From: CAYMTV01 sp964393525
Lineage (GTDB): Bacteria; Patescibacteriota; Microgenomatia; Daviesbacterales; UBA10151
DNA length: 64,000 nt
Reading direction: 5' to 3'
Assembly: GCA_964393525.1 (NCBI GenBank)
Contig: CAYMTV010000003.1
Coordinates: 8,155-72,154 of the forward strand
Shown here: positions 7,179-15,717 of the stretch, piece after piece
Layout of the letters: every line of letters begins with the position of its first letter
Position numbering within the stretch: position 1 is the first letter of the stretch
Program-made: the position numbers and the translations under genes
Notes under the pieces: model-generated
Seen by the model: only the letters and a program-made list of their open reading frames with translations
Told to the model about the DNA's origin: nothing
Database searches by the model: none

Positions 7179-8129
7179 ATGGTAAAGAAGGATTACTACG
7201 AAATACTTGGAGTTTCTAAGTCTGCAACCGATGCGGAGATTAAGTCTGCTTATAGGAAGCTCGCCCGCCAGCATCATCCGGATGTGGATAAATCCGCCGG
7301 TGCTGAAGCCAGGTTTAAAGAAATCTCGGAGGCATATCAGGTTTTATCCGATCAAAACAAGAGAAAAACTTATGATCAGTTTGGTCATTCCGCCTTCGCC
7401 CCCGGGGGGGGCTATGGCGGACAAGGCAGCTCCCCTTTTGGCGAAGGATTTAATCCCTTCGGAGGCGCTCAGGGCGGGCCATTTGGTCAGGGCGGCTTTT
7501 CTTATTCCTGGTCTACCTCAGGCGGCCAGGGCGCAGAAGGATTTGCAGATCCGTTTGATCTTTTTGAACAGATTTTTGGCATGGGCGGTCTTGGGGCGGA
7601 TTTTGCCAGGGGATTCAGAAGACGCCAGGCATATCAAATGGAATTAACTTTTGATGAAGCAGTACACGGGGTGACCAAAGAAGTTGAGGTAGAAAGAGTT
7701 GAGGGAAATCATAATAAGCGTCATAGAGAAAGAATGAAGATTAAAGTTCCTGCAGGGGTGGATGAAGGGACCAGGATGAGGTTTGGGGATGTGGATATTA
7801 TCTTTAGGGTTAGACCTCACGCCGAATTTGCCAGGGAAGGATATGATATTTTTTCGGAAAGCTCGCTTTCCATACCTAAAGCTGTTTTGGGAGATACGAT
7901 TGATATCAAAACCGTTCATGGGATGGTCAAACTTAAAGTTCCGGCAGGCACTCAGCCCGGCTCTCTAATCAGGATTAAAGGTAAGGGAGTCCCAACTCTT
8001 AAGGGTGGCACAGGGGATCATTATGTCAGGGTAAAAGTTGAAGTTCCTAAAAATCTTTCAGGTGAAGAAAAGAAATTGTATGAGCAATTAGCAGCCCGTG
8101 TTGGTACCAAGAAAAAAACCTGGTTTTAA
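7179..8129 (+). CDS. dnaJ: DnaJ-family co-chaperone without zinc finger (type B)
   Basis: 316 residues. The J domain spans residues 4-68 with the catalytic HPD at about 34-36 and stimulates DnaK ATPase. A Gly/Phe/Ser/Gln-rich linker (about 70-140) with a DPFDLFEQIFG segment follows, then the two C-terminal beta-barrel client-binding domains (about 145-310). The CXXCXGXG zinc-finger repeats of classical DnaJ are absent, so this is a CbpA/DnaJB-type protein of normal length for that class. It lies next to the dnaK operon but behind a terminator with its own -10 box. It is the only J-protein in the window. The 3' end meets a convergent gene with a 3-bp gap. Confidence 0.92.
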   Translation: MVKKDYYEILGVSKSATDAEIKSAYRKLARQHHPDVDKSAGAEARFKEISEAYQVLSDQNKRKTYDQFGHSAFAPGGGYGGQGSSPFGEGFNPFGGAQGGPFGQGGFSYSWSTSGGQGAEGFADPFDLFEQIFGMGGLGADFARGFRRRQAYQMELTFDEAVHGVTKEVEVERVEGNHNKRHRERMKIKVPAGVDEGTRMRFGDVDIIFRVRPHAEFAREGYDIFSESSLSIPKAVLGDTIDIKTVHGMVKLKVPAGTQPGSLIRIKGKGVPTLKGGTGDHYVRVKVEVPKNLSGEEKKLYEQLAARVGTKKKTWF

Positions 8130-8132
8130 ATT

Positions 8133-9905
8133 CTAACTGCCGGTATCCTGTCCGGGGTTTTCTGTTCCTGGATTTTCCGTACCGTCGAACGAATTATCAG
8201 GTGGTGCTTCAGCTGGACCTGCAGGACCTGCTGGTTTGTCTCCGACATCCGGTGGGCTTTCTACGGAGCTTGAGATATTTCCATCACTGTCTCTGGTAAC
8301 AGTAATCTGCCTTCCATCAGGGGTTTTACCTTTTACAGTAACGCTTCCATCAGGATTTGCAGTTTGTTCTCCAATTACACTGCCATTAAGAGATAAGGTT
8401 GCCTGTCCGGTATTGGGATCATAGGAGAATTCAAGCTTTGAGCCATCGCTTAATGTTGAACTTATATTTGTACTTTGGGTCTGTTGAGCAGCTTCTAATT
8501 GACCACGAGCAGTGGCTGCTCTTTGTTCAGCTGCCTGAAGGTCTTTTTGGGCCTGTTCTCTAACTTCAGGAGGGATGTTGTTTGCATATGCGCTTTGTGC
8601 CCTATCATAAGCTTGTTGTAAATCAGCCATAGCAGCGTTGTAATTTGCTTGTGCGGTTGTAACAGAGGTATTCGCAGAAGGTCCGGGTGCAGGCGGCGGC
8701 GGTTGGTTTAATGCGGATTGAGGACCAGGACGGCCTCCTAAAGTTGTCACTGCGTTCCCCGTTATGGTTGTTTGTTGGCCAGAAGGAGGTAGTCCTGCTG
8801 GCGGTTGTACTGGTTGTCCCTGTGATCCAGCAGGGGCAGTTTCTTGGGCAACTGCAGCTGGATTTATCTTTCCACCCCCGTCAGCACCCACAACCTGGGG
8901 GTTTTCAGGTGTTCCGACCGATCTTTCTGTTCCGGGGATCGGTTGGCCTTGCGCATCCGTTTGGAATGCTGTAGCAGTGGTAACTGTTTCTCCTTTATGA
9001 GGCCCTTCCTCTGGAGACCATTCAGAAACAGTTACTTGTACACCACCTACCCTATTGCCGTTTTCATCGTAAACTCCATAATCATAGACCGTTGATCTTC
9101 CATCCAGCCCTGGAGTTTGTTTCTCCTCCTTCACTGTATTTGCAGCATAAACAATGAACTGGTTTTTCAGAAAAGCTTTTACTTTCTCTGCAAATGATCT
9201 TTTATTAGCTGTTTGTTTTGGAAGAGTACCCGAATAATTAAAATTTCGATTATATGTAAAAGCCTTTTTGCCCTCATCCCCAAATTTATAATCTACCTGC
9301 TCTCTGCCGGCTAAGGCCAAAGATAAACTTTTTAAATATTTCTCAAATCGAACCCCTGTTGTCTTTTCACCATTGGATTTTTTGGCGGTGTTGTAAGCCA
9401 AAAGATCAGCATCGGCCAATTCTTTAAGTTTTAGAAAATGATCATATAATTTCCGCCGGTCGACTTTGCCTTGAATTTGAGTTTGGATAATAATTGCATT
9501 AGCTTTGCCTACTGCTGCCAAAAGCCTCATTTTTTTGGTTTCTTCTGATGAGGGGTCTTTATCATATTCAATTTTAAGAGCCGTGTTGGCTAGTGCAGAT
9601 GCATAAGCAGTAACAGGCCCGGCTTCTATGAAATCAACCTCTCTTTTATCGCTAAAAGCCTTGGCATAATATCTATTGGCTTCAGTCACAGCTTTATCTG
9701 CCCGGACAGTAATATCTGCTATGAACTCACAATCTCTGGTTTGAAGCTGTTTATTATTTTTAATCCCCGTCTCGCAATTTATTGTTCCTTTGTAGGGAGT
9801 AGCTGTGCCCTGAAATTTTATCGGTCTGAAACCGCCTACAAAAACTAAACCGAAGAGCACAACTATGATAACAGGCAGATACATAAATTTGGAGGCTGAT
9901 TTCAT
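8133..9905 (-). CDS. Large exported or surface protein, unknown function
   Basis: 590 residues, not recognised. An N-terminal hydrophobic stretch (about residues 8-26) after two lysines acts as signal peptide or anchor. Residues about 60-230 are helical and charged with several Ala-rich helices. The middle (about 330-420) is rich in Pro, Gly, Gln and Thr and looks like a flexible linker. Residues about 418-478 form an Ala/Gln coiled coil. Next comes a beta-rich part with repeated DG/NP turns (DPNTGQATLSLNG, NPDGSVTVKGKTPDGR), and the tail repeats PGTEN. Only two cysteines occur, near residues 44 and 59, and could form a disulphide. The composition is typical of cell-surface proteins. Its left neighbour dnaJ is convergent; upstream lies a secreted hydrolase in the same orientation. 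Confidence 0.75.
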   Translation of the reverse strand: MKSASKFMYLPVIIVVLFGLVFVGGFRPIKFQGTATPYKGTINCETGIKNNKQLQTRDCEFIADITVRADKAVTEANRYYAKAFSDKREVDFIEAGPVTAYASALANTALKIEYDKDPSSEETKKMRLLAAVGKANAIIIQTQIQGKVDRRKLYDHFLKLKELADADLLAYNTAKKSNGEKTTGVRFEKYLKSLSLALAGREQVDYKFGDEGKKAFTYNRNFNYSGTLPKQTANKRSFAEKVKAFLKNQFIVYAANTVKEEKQTPGLDGRSTVYDYGVYDENGNRVGGVQVTVSEWSPEEGPHKGETVTTATAFQTDAQGQPIPGTERSVGTPENPQVVGADGGGKINPAAVAQETAPAGSQGQPVQPPAGLPPSGQQTTITGNAVTTLGGRPGPQSALNQPPPPAPGPSANTSVTTAQANYNAAMADLQQAYDRAQSAYANNIPPEVREQAQKDLQAAEQRAATARGQLEAAQQTQSTNISSTLSDGSKLEFSYDPNTGQATLSLNGSVIGEQTANPDGSVTVKGKTPDGRQITVTRDSDGNISSSVESPPDVGDKPAGPAGPAEAPPDNSFDGTENPGTENPGQDTGS

Positions 9906-9981
9906 TTTCAGTCTTTGCGCTGACCCTTGTCAAATTGACAACCTAATTAGACAGATCCGCAAGCTCTTACCTCAAGCTGCC

Positions 9982-11046
9982 TCAAGCAAAACCCCTTCTA
10001 AGTTCAGCCATATTTATAAAAGCCTGAGTGATTATGGGAGTCACTTTGCCTGAAGAATCCTTAGATGCTTTAACCAGTGCAGCAGCTTCATATTCTGGGT
10101 ATAACTGGTCTCTTGTTGTCCAAGCTTCTATTGGCAGTTGAAATTTGTCAGCATAGTTCCAGTGATGAATACTAATAATTTTTAGAGCTGACGGTACTCT
10201 GCCTGAGGTCCAGAACCTTTTTAGCGCTTGCGTTACTGCTTCATCCGAAAATCTATCGTTCCTTGACCTGTGGATACCCGATTCAGTAACGATTGTCGGT
10301 AGAGTGAATCCAAGTATCCTTTCAAAATCTTTATTTCTTTGAATTGCTCGTTCCCAGACTTTGTCTATAGGTTCCCCTGGATTCATTAAATAAAGGTGTT
10401 CTGATCTAATAGTATTTGCCTCAAGCCATTCTCGGTCAGCGTATCTTCGAACAGCTTCATACATCGCTTTAGCATATTCGATATCATCTCTGTCTGGTTT
10501 CTTGGCATATTGAGCCAGTGGCGGCCAGAGTGCAATTCCACCTCTATCGGCAATAAATCTTGCACCAGCCACAAATCTTTTTATTGCTCTTTCGGGATCT
10601 AAAGGTTTTTCACCTGTTTCCTTTAAAAGATTTGGTTCGTTTAAGAATTGAACAACAAATCCTTTTCTGATTCCGGCTGCATGTATATTGCTTATCAAAT
10701 CTTCCATACCGGTCTGATTCCACTGATTATCTGGGGTGAAGTGTCTAAAAATTATCGGTACAGATCTTACTGTTTCTATCAGTTCGGCAGAAGGGTCAAT
10801 TGTTAAAACACTACTTGGAGCCAGTGTTTTGAAGTGCTCGGCAGCCCAGTGAGTATTATGACTTCTCCCGGGCGCATCATGTACACCCAGAATTTCTGCT
10901 ACTGTCCGTTCTTTATTCATTACAGCAGGAGAGGAAGAAGTAGAAGTAGTTTTTGCAAAAGCCTCCAATGGTTTTAGAGGTAAAGATATAGCAGTGAGTG
11001 TTGTAGCAATGGAAAGTTTTATTAACTCTCTTCTAAGTTTTTCCAT
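9982..11046 (-). CDS. Secreted glycoside-hydrolase-like protein (clan GH-A type)
   Basis: 354 residues. The N-terminus MEKLRRELIKLSIATTL, with an AFA cleavage-like site near residue 31, is a signal peptide; the twin arginine followed by a hydrophobic core hints at Tat export. The body reads as a TIM barrel. VVQFLNEPNL places a Glu at 137 within the NEP motif that carries the acid/base in clan GH-A, and TIVTESGIH places Glu255 where the nucleophile sits at the end of strand 7. HHWNYAD near residue 295 resembles the aromatic strand-8 end. Assignment to a numbered GH family is not possible by eye. It might act on host or neighbour polysaccharide. Divergent from nusA with 133 bp between starts; a TACTAT hexamer lies 12 nt upstream. 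Confidence 0.65.
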   Translation of the reverse strand: MEKLRRELIKLSIATTLTAISLPLKPLEAFAKTTSTSSSPAVMNKERTVAEILGVHDAPGRSHNTHWAAEHFKTLAPSSVLTIDPSAELIETVRSVPIIFRHFTPDNQWNQTGMEDLISNIHAAGIRKGFVVQFLNEPNLLKETGEKPLDPERAIKRFVAGARFIADRGGIALWPPLAQYAKKPDRDDIEYAKAMYEAVRRYADREWLEANTIRSEHLYLMNPGEPIDKVWERAIQRNKDFERILGFTLPTIVTESGIHRSRNDRFSDEAVTQALKRFWTSGRVPSALKIISIHHWNYADKFQLPIEAWTTRDQLYPEYEAAALVKASKDSSGKVTPIITQAFINMAELRRGFA

Positions 11047-11094
11047 GGCCTAGCAAGCATAGTAAAATATTTATCTATTTTTCAATTGCTCAAC

Positions 11095-11123
11095 TTGACT
11101 TAAGATAGCCATGAGACTACAAT
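11095..11123 (+). promoter_or_regulatory. Promoter of nusA
   Basis: TTGACT (11095-11100), 17-bp spacer, TACAAT (11118-11123): 5/6 matches in both boxes. Transcription should start near 11130, giving a leader of about 50 nt that contains only a terminator-type hairpin. Confidence 0.8.
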
Positions 11124-11150
11124 ATGTTCAGTTTTAGAAGAAAGGATAGA

Positions 11151-11176
11151 GGTGGGCTTGTCCCACCAATTTTTTT
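11151..11176 (+). terminator. Intrinsic terminator/attenuator in the nusA leader
   Basis: Perfect 6-bp GC-rich stem GGTGGG/CCCACC with a 5-nt loop, then AA and seven T. The T-run ends 3 nt before the GTG start of nusA. Purine-rich SD-like sequence (AAAGGA, 11141-11146) lies just before the stem, so folding would also move it nearer to the start codon. Confidence 0.75.
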
Positions 11177-11179
11177 ATA

Positions 11180-12469
11180 GTGGCTATTCAAGCTCGTACA
11201 GAATTTGCAGCAGCAATAAACCAGATCGCCTCCGAGAAGGGGGTTGAAACCAGCGTGATTATTGATGCTATAGAACAGGCAGCCCTGGCAGCTTACAGAA
11301 AAGATTTATCTTATAGAAACGAGCCTATCCCAGATGACTTTGAGGAGCTAAAAGCTAAAATTGATCCTGTCACAGGTGAGATAGGTATTTACCGGGGTGA
11401 GGAAAATATTACTCCTCCGGGTTTTGCCAGAATTGCTGCTCAAACTGCCAAACAGGTAATTGTTCAAAAACTGCACGAGGCGGAAAAAGGGGCAATCCAT
11501 GAAGAATACGCCCAAAAGGTAGGGACAATTATCTCAGGCACTATCCAGCGCCAGGAGGGCAACACCTATTTTGTTGATTTGGGAAGGGCCGAAGGAGTGA
11601 TGCCTCCTTCCGAGCAAACCCGAGATGAGTACTATGGTCAAAATCAGCGGATGAAGTTTTATATTAAAGAAATCCGAGAAGGCGGCAGAGGACCTGAAGT
11701 AATTGTCTCAAGAGCTGATCCAGGGCTTGTTAAAGGTCTTTTTGCAATGGAAGTACCGGAAATTCAATCCGAAGCGGTTGAGATCAAAGAGATTGCCAGA
11801 GAAGCAGGTGGGAGAACCAAGGTTGCTGTTATTTCACATCAGGACGGAGTTGATCCTGTGGGTTCAATGGTTGGACAAAAAGGGGTAAGAGTGCAAGCAG
11901 TTATAAATGAGCTGGGTGAAGAAAAGATTGATATTATTTCTTACTCGGCTGATCCGGCAAGGTTTATTATTGCAGCGCTTTCTCCAGCTAAAGATTTAAC
12001 AGTTGAATTAAATGAGGCAGAAAACGTAGCCAAAGTTAAAGCGCCCGAATCCCAACTGTCTTTGGCGATTGGTAAAGGCGGGCAAAATGTCAGGCTTGCT
12101 GCCAAATTAACCGGTTGGAAGATCGATATTGAAGGATTAGGTGAGGAAGTAGAAGGAGAGCCAGCACTGCCTGAGGGAACTAAAGATGCAGAAACACAAA
12201 GCGTAGACGCTAAGACGATTGAGGAAAAGATAGAACAAAAAGAAGATACCCAAACTCCGGTGGATGATACGACTTTGCAAGCACAAGACACTTCGACAGG
12301 CTCAGTGCAGGATGACCAGCAAGCTGCGGCCAAGAAAGCCGAAGATGAGGAAGTTGAAACTGCTCCTGCTAGTGATTTTGACAAAGTTGAAGAGGAAAAG
12401 TTAAAAAAAGAAGAGGCGCTTAAAAATCAGGAAGTAAAAGAAGAAACTAGTGAGAAGCAAGAATCATGA
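11180..12469 (+). CDS. nusA: Transcription termination/antitermination factor NusA
   Basis: 429 residues, GTG start. The N-terminal RNA-polymerase-binding domain (residues 1-125) begins with EFAAAINQIASEKG, whose spacing to the start agrees with other NusA proteins. Then S1 (about 128-200; GTISGTIQRQEGNTYFVDLG) and two KH domains (about 200-345; VGSMVGQKGVRVQAV and LAIGKGGQNVRLA). The C-terminal 85 residues are acidic and disordered and contain a palindromic-repeat insertion (STGSVQ, about residues 370-377). NusA promotes pausing and intrinsic termination; a terminator directly before its start codon suggests feedback control. rimP, its usual upstream neighbour, is absent; infB follows. Confidence 0.95.
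   Translation: MAIQARTEFAAAINQIASEKGVETSVIIDAIEQAALAAYRKDLSYRNEPIPDDFEELKAKIDPVTGEIGIYRGEENITPPGFARIAAQTAKQVIVQKLHEAEKGAIHEEYAQKVGTIISGTIQRQEGNTYFVDLGRAEGVMPPSEQTRDEYYGQNQRMKFYIKEIREGGRGPEVIVSRADPGLVKGLFAMEVPEIQSEAVEIKEIAREAGGRTKVAVISHQDGVDPVGSMVGQKGVRVQAVINELGEEKIDIISYSADPARFIIAALSPAKDLTVELNEAENVAKVKAPESQLSLAIGKGGQNVRLAAKLTGWKIDIEGLGEEVEGEPALPEGTKDAETQSVDAKTIEEKIEQKEDTQTPVDDTTLQAQDTSTGSVQDDQQAAAKKAEDEEVETAPASDFDKVEEEKLKKEEALKNQEVKEETSEKQES
12289..12307 (+). repeat. Palindromic element inside nusA
   Basis: CACTTCGACAGGCTCAGTG: same TTCGAC/GCTCA core with a third version of the outer arms (CAC/GTG), again complementary. It lies in the disordered acidic tail of NusA. Confidence 0.8.
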
Positions 12470-12478
12470 AAACACGCC

Positions 12479-12500
12479 CAATTCTGATAAATCAGAATTG
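12479..12500 (+). repeat. Perfect stem-loop between nusA and infB
   Basis: CAATTCTGA-TAAA-TCAGAATTG, a 9-bp perfect stem with a 4-nt loop 10 bp after the nusA stop. No T-run follows, so a role in mRNA stability or processing is more likely than termination. Confidence 0.8.
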
Positions 12501-12579
12501 CCAAGAATCAGGTTTAAAGAATATGCTTTTAACGCCTAAATTCTAATTTCTAAATTCTCCCTAGGAAATTTATCAAAGT

Positions 12580-14076
12580 ATGGAAGAAACACGTCCACCT
12601 ATTGTGACAATATTGGGTCATGTTGATCATGGCAAAACTACCCTATTGGATTTCATTAGAAAATCGACTGTTGCAGCCCGCGAGCATGGAGGTATTACAC
12701 AGCACATTGGAGCTTATCAAGTAGAGCATAACGGCAAAAAGGTTACCTTCATCGATACTCCGGGCCATGCCGCCTTTGAAAAGATGCGCTCAAGAGGTGC
12801 TAAGGTAGCTGATATTGCAGTTTTGGTGGTAGCAATTGACGATGGGATAATGCCCCAGACAGTTGAGGCGATCAAGCATATTCAAGAAGCCAAGGTACCG
12901 ATGGTTGTTGCTGTAAATAAAATAGACCTTCCTGGAATAGAAAAAAATGTCCAACTACAAAAAATCAACAAAAAGTTATCAGACCATAAGATCCAAGTTG
13001 AGCAATATGGTGGTGATGTGCCAATTGTCACTCTCTCTGCTAAGATCGGTGAAGGTGTCGGGGATCTTTTGGAAAATATCATACTGGTTGCAGAAATAAA
13101 TGAATTAAAGGGCGACCCAAACTTGCCCGCATCAGGAGTGGTAATTGAGGCTAATTTAGATAAATTTAAAGGTCCAATTGCTACTATTTTAGTTAGAAAC
13201 GGGACTTTAAAAAAAGGTGATCAGGTAGTTTTGGGAGCTGTAACTGGAAAAATAAGAGGGATGTTTGATTATTTAGGTAAAGCTGTAGATCAAGCTGGGC
13301 CTTCTACTCCGGTTGAAGTTTTAGGGTTTGAAGGAGTACCAGCTGTGGGAGCTGCTTTAGGTGAGGAGGCAGCTGTTGCAGAAAAAAAGCAACAAGCACT
13401 CTCCTTGGTTGAAAAATTAAGACAAGGTCAAAAAACTGTTTTAAATGTCATAGTTAAAGCTGATAAACAAGGATCCTTGGAGGCAATTGAAGATGCTTTA
13501 CAAAAGTTTAATGAGGAAGGGCAGGAACATGTGAAGATAGTTTCCTCGGGTACTGGGGACATTACTGAGGGAGATATAAAATTGGCCTCATCGATTTCTG
13601 CAATTGTGATTGGGTTTAATAGCAAAATTGCTTCTCAAGCTTCTAAAATGGCTGAAACTGAGCATGTATTGGTAAGAACTTATAACATAATTTATGAATT
13701 AATAGATGAGATAGAAGATGTAGTCGAGGGGATGCTTAAGGTAGGGGCTTTGGAGGAAATCTTCGGCACAGCCCAGATTTTAGCAGAGTTTCCCTATGGC
13801 AAAAATGAGCGGATTGCAGGCTGCAGAGTTTTAGATGGCACTATCTCTAAAGGCCCTAAGATAAAAATTCTCAGAAGGGACCCTTCGGCCCGTTCGATGG
13901 ACTCAGGGCAAGCAAGCTCACGGCAGGAGATTATTGGAGAAACCAAAATTAAAGCTTTGAAAAAAGCGAAGGAGGATGTGGTAAGGGTGGAAAAAGGTGA
14001 TGAGTGCGGCATGATGTTTGACCCACAAATTGATTTTCAGGTTGGAGATATAATTCAAAGCTTCAGAACCCTCTAG
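12580..14076 (+). CDS. infB: Translation initiation factor IF-2, short form
   Basis: 498 residues; the long variable N-terminal region of bacterial IF-2 is absent and the protein begins nearly at the G domain. G1 GHVDHGKTT (about 13-21), G2 GGITQHIGAY, G3 DTPGHAAF, G4 NKID and the SAK G5 motif are all present. Domain II, the IF-2-specific linker domain and the C-terminal beta-barrel follow. Near residues 434-450 a palindromic-repeat insertion (DPSARSMDSGQASS) interrupts the C-terminal initiator-tRNA-binding barrel after KIKILRR; the barrel resumes with EIIGETKIKALKK. It brings fMet-tRNA to the 30S subunit. Follows nusA by 110 bp in the conserved nusA-infB order. Confidence 0.95.
   Translation: MEETRPPIVTILGHVDHGKTTLLDFIRKSTVAAREHGGITQHIGAYQVEHNGKKVTFIDTPGHAAFEKMRSRGAKVADIAVLVVAIDDGIMPQTVEAIKHIQEAKVPMVVAVNKIDLPGIEKNVQLQKINKKLSDHKIQVEQYGGDVPIVTLSAKIGEGVGDLLENIILVAEINELKGDPNLPASGVVIEANLDKFKGPIATILVRNGTLKKGDQVVLGAVTGKIRGMFDYLGKAVDQAGPSTPVEVLGFEGVPAVGAALGEEAAVAEKKQQALSLVEKLRQGQKTVLNVIVKADKQGSLEAIEDALQKFNEEGQEHVKIVSSGTGDITEGDIKLASSISAIVIGFNSKIASQASKMAETEHVLVRTYNIIYELIDEIEDVVEGMLKVGALEEIFGTAQILAEFPYGKNERIAGCRVLDGTISKGPKIKILRRDPSARSMDSGQASSRQEIIGETKIKALKKAKEDVVRVEKGDECGMMFDPQIDFQVGDIIQSFRTL
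13880..13925 (+). repeat. Palindromic element inside infB
   Basis: Composite copy; its clearest hairpin is 13888-13909, with arms GCCC/GGGC around TTCGAT...ACTCA. A second partial half (AAGCTCA) follows at 13914-13920. In frame within domain IV of IF-2. Confidence 0.7.
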
Positions 14077-14154
14077 TAGCCGGAGCAAACTCTATGTATA
14101 GCTATAGGCTTGATATTGGAATCTAAATATTGTAAAATCCTCCACTATTGTCAT

Positions 14155-14180
14155 TCTGGATCAAAGTGATACAATCCAGA
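14155..14180 (+). repeat. Hairpin before the nrnA-like start
   Basis: TCTGGAT (14155-14161) pairs with ATCCAGA (14174-14180). The preceding GTCAT and the TTCTGGA core resemble the first part of the insertion inside tgt at 44517, so this may be a fragment of the same second repeat type. It ends just before the AGAGG Shine-Dalgarno site. Confidence 0.55.
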
Positions 14181-14189
14181 GGTAATTTA

Positions 14190-15317
14190 ATGAAATACGA
14201 CGTTCAACTTGCAGATTTAAAAAACCATTTAGCGCAGACGCAAAATATTTTGATAACTTTGCCTGCAGCGCTGTCTGTAGATAAACTTGCAGCATCCCTG
14301 GCTTTAATGCTTGGACTTAAAAAGGGCGGCAAAAAAGTTTCTATTGCAACAGAAGGCACTCCTTTAGTCGCTCATTCCAACCTTTTTGGGGTCGGTGAGG
14401 TTAAAGATAATATTTCAGCCTCTGGTGAAGATAACTACACAATTATTTTGGAAGGGGTTGTGGAAGCCAACGGTCAGATCCCTACTTTGGAAAAACTGGA
14501 CTGGTACCCGGAAGGCGCCAACTTAAATTTGGTTTTTCATCCAATGCCCGGCCAAAAATTTGAACCCAAAAATTTAACTACAAAAATCCAGGGAGGAAAC
14601 GGAGAGGGGAACTTTGATTTAATTTTTGTTATTGGAGCTTCCAACTTAAATGAGCTTGGGTCTATACATTCTCAAAACCAGCAGGTTTTTAACTCTTATA
14701 TAGTCAATATTGACAATACCGCCAATAATGGAAACTTTGGAAAAGTTAATGTAGTTGATACAACTGCCGGGTCTGTCTCGGAAATGGTAATTCAAATTAT
14801 GCAAAGTTTGGGATTGCAACTTGATGAGGATATTGCCTCAAATATTGTTGCCGGAATTTATGAGGCAACTAATAATTTAACTTCTGCCAGACCGGATTCC
14901 TTTATAGCAATCGGTCAAGCCATGCAGGCAGGCGCAAAAATTCCGGCTACAGCTCAACCAGCACCGCAACCTCAGCAAACTGTTTCACCCGCGCCAACCC
15001 CTGTTTTTACCCAAGCTCCTTCCCAGCCTCAAGCAACTTTTCCTCAACCGCAACCGCAAGTTTCTTTTCCTCAGTTTGATCAAACAGCTCAAAACCAGGG
15101 GTTTGATTTAAGTAAAGTTTTGGGTATGCCACCTCAAGCTCAGGATCAGTTTGTTCAGCCTCCGGTTGCGAATACAAGCCCGGTAGGCACAACCCAGGTT
15201 TCAGCTGAGGAAAGACCACAAGGAGAATTTGCAACTTCAGCTTCACCCGAATCACCTTCCCAGCCCTCACCTGACTGGTTAACCCCCAAAATCTTCAAAG
15301 GCGGATCGTTGGGATAA
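14190..15317 (+). CDS. DHH/NrnA-like protein with degenerate active site
   Basis: 375 residues from the ATG at 14190, which has AGAGG 7 nt upstream; an in-frame TTG at 14148 is less likely. Residues about 1-255 follow the plan of NrnA-type DHH phosphoesterases: an LALMLGLKKGGKKVSI strand-helix, a nucleotide-binding core, and YIVNIDNTANNGNFG...VVDTTAGSVSEMV, which aligns with the region normally reading NIDHH-N-FG. The catalytic residues are gone: the N-terminal HxxxDxD motif is not present and DHH reads DNT. The C-terminal 110 residues are Pro/Gln-rich and disordered. nrnA normally lies between infB and truB/rpsO, so position supports descent. It is probably a non-catalytic scaffold. Confidence 0.65.
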   Translation: MKYDVQLADLKNHLAQTQNILITLPAALSVDKLAASLALMLGLKKGGKKVSIATEGTPLVAHSNLFGVGEVKDNISASGEDNYTIILEGVVEANGQIPTLEKLDWYPEGANLNLVFHPMPGQKFEPKNLTTKIQGGNGEGNFDLIFVIGASNLNELGSIHSQNQQVFNSYIVNIDNTANNGNFGKVNVVDTTAGSVSEMVIQIMQSLGLQLDEDIASNIVAGIYEATNNLTSARPDSFIAIGQAMQAGAKIPATAQPAPQPQQTVSPAPTPVFTQAPSQPQATFPQPQPQVSFPQFDQTAQNQGFDLSKVLGMPPQAQDQFVQPPVANTSPVGTTQVSAEERPQGEFATSASPESPSQPSPDWLTPKIFKGGSLG

Positions 15318-15320
15318 TCC

Positions 15321-15349
15321 TTGCGCTTATCCGCAATTTCTGTTAGAAT
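15321..15349 (+). promoter_or_regulatory. Promoter of rpsO
   Basis: TTGCGC, a 17-bp spacer, then an extended -10 TGT-TAGAAT (15344-15349). Predicted start near 15356 leaves a leader of about 60 nt with AAGGA upstream of the ATG. Confidence 0.65.
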
Positions 15350-15418
15350 TTGCGCATCAGGAATTACTTCTTTCCACCGAGGTCATTCCAAAAATTATGA
15401 AAGGATGGAAACTGGCGT

Positions 15419-15688
15419 ATGCCACTTGATCCAAAAATTAAACAGAAGATTATTGACGAATTTGCCACCCACAAAGGTGATACCGGTTCTCCTGAAGTCC
15501 AATCCGCACTTTTATCAGAGCAGATTAAAAATCTGACAGAGCACTTAAAACAGCATACCCATGATGTCCACTCAAGAAGAGGACTTTTGTCTATGGTTAA
15601 TAAACGCAGAAGACTCCTGCAATACCTGCTTAAAAAAGACGCAGATAGGTACAAAGCTCTTATTGAAAAGTTAGGACTTGCCAGATAA
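15419..15688 (+). CDS. rpsO: 30S ribosomal protein S15
   Basis: 89 residues, full length for S15, a four-helix protein binding the 16S rRNA three-way junction early in small-subunit assembly. The conserved stretches GDTGSPEVQ, LTEHLKQH-HDVHSRRGLL and VNKRRRLLQYL are all present. It has its own promoter; upstream is the nrnA-like gene and downstream, after a highly structured 240-bp interval, is pnp, preserving the widespread rpsO-pnp order. In other bacteria S15 represses its own translation by binding its leader; whether this leader folds that way cannot be judged here. Confidence 0.97.
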   Translation: MPLDPKIKQKIIDEFATHKGDTGSPEVQSALLSEQIKNLTEHLKQHTHDVHSRRGLLSMVNKRRRLLQYLLKKDADRYKALIEKLGLAR

Positions 15689-15717
15689 ATCCGGATTTTA
15701 ATTGTTTTTTTATAATC

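Noticed and set aside
8133..9905. Opposite-strand ORFs overlapping the large exported protein
   Set aside because: They are short, lack ribosome sites and run antisense to a long frame with a signal peptide.
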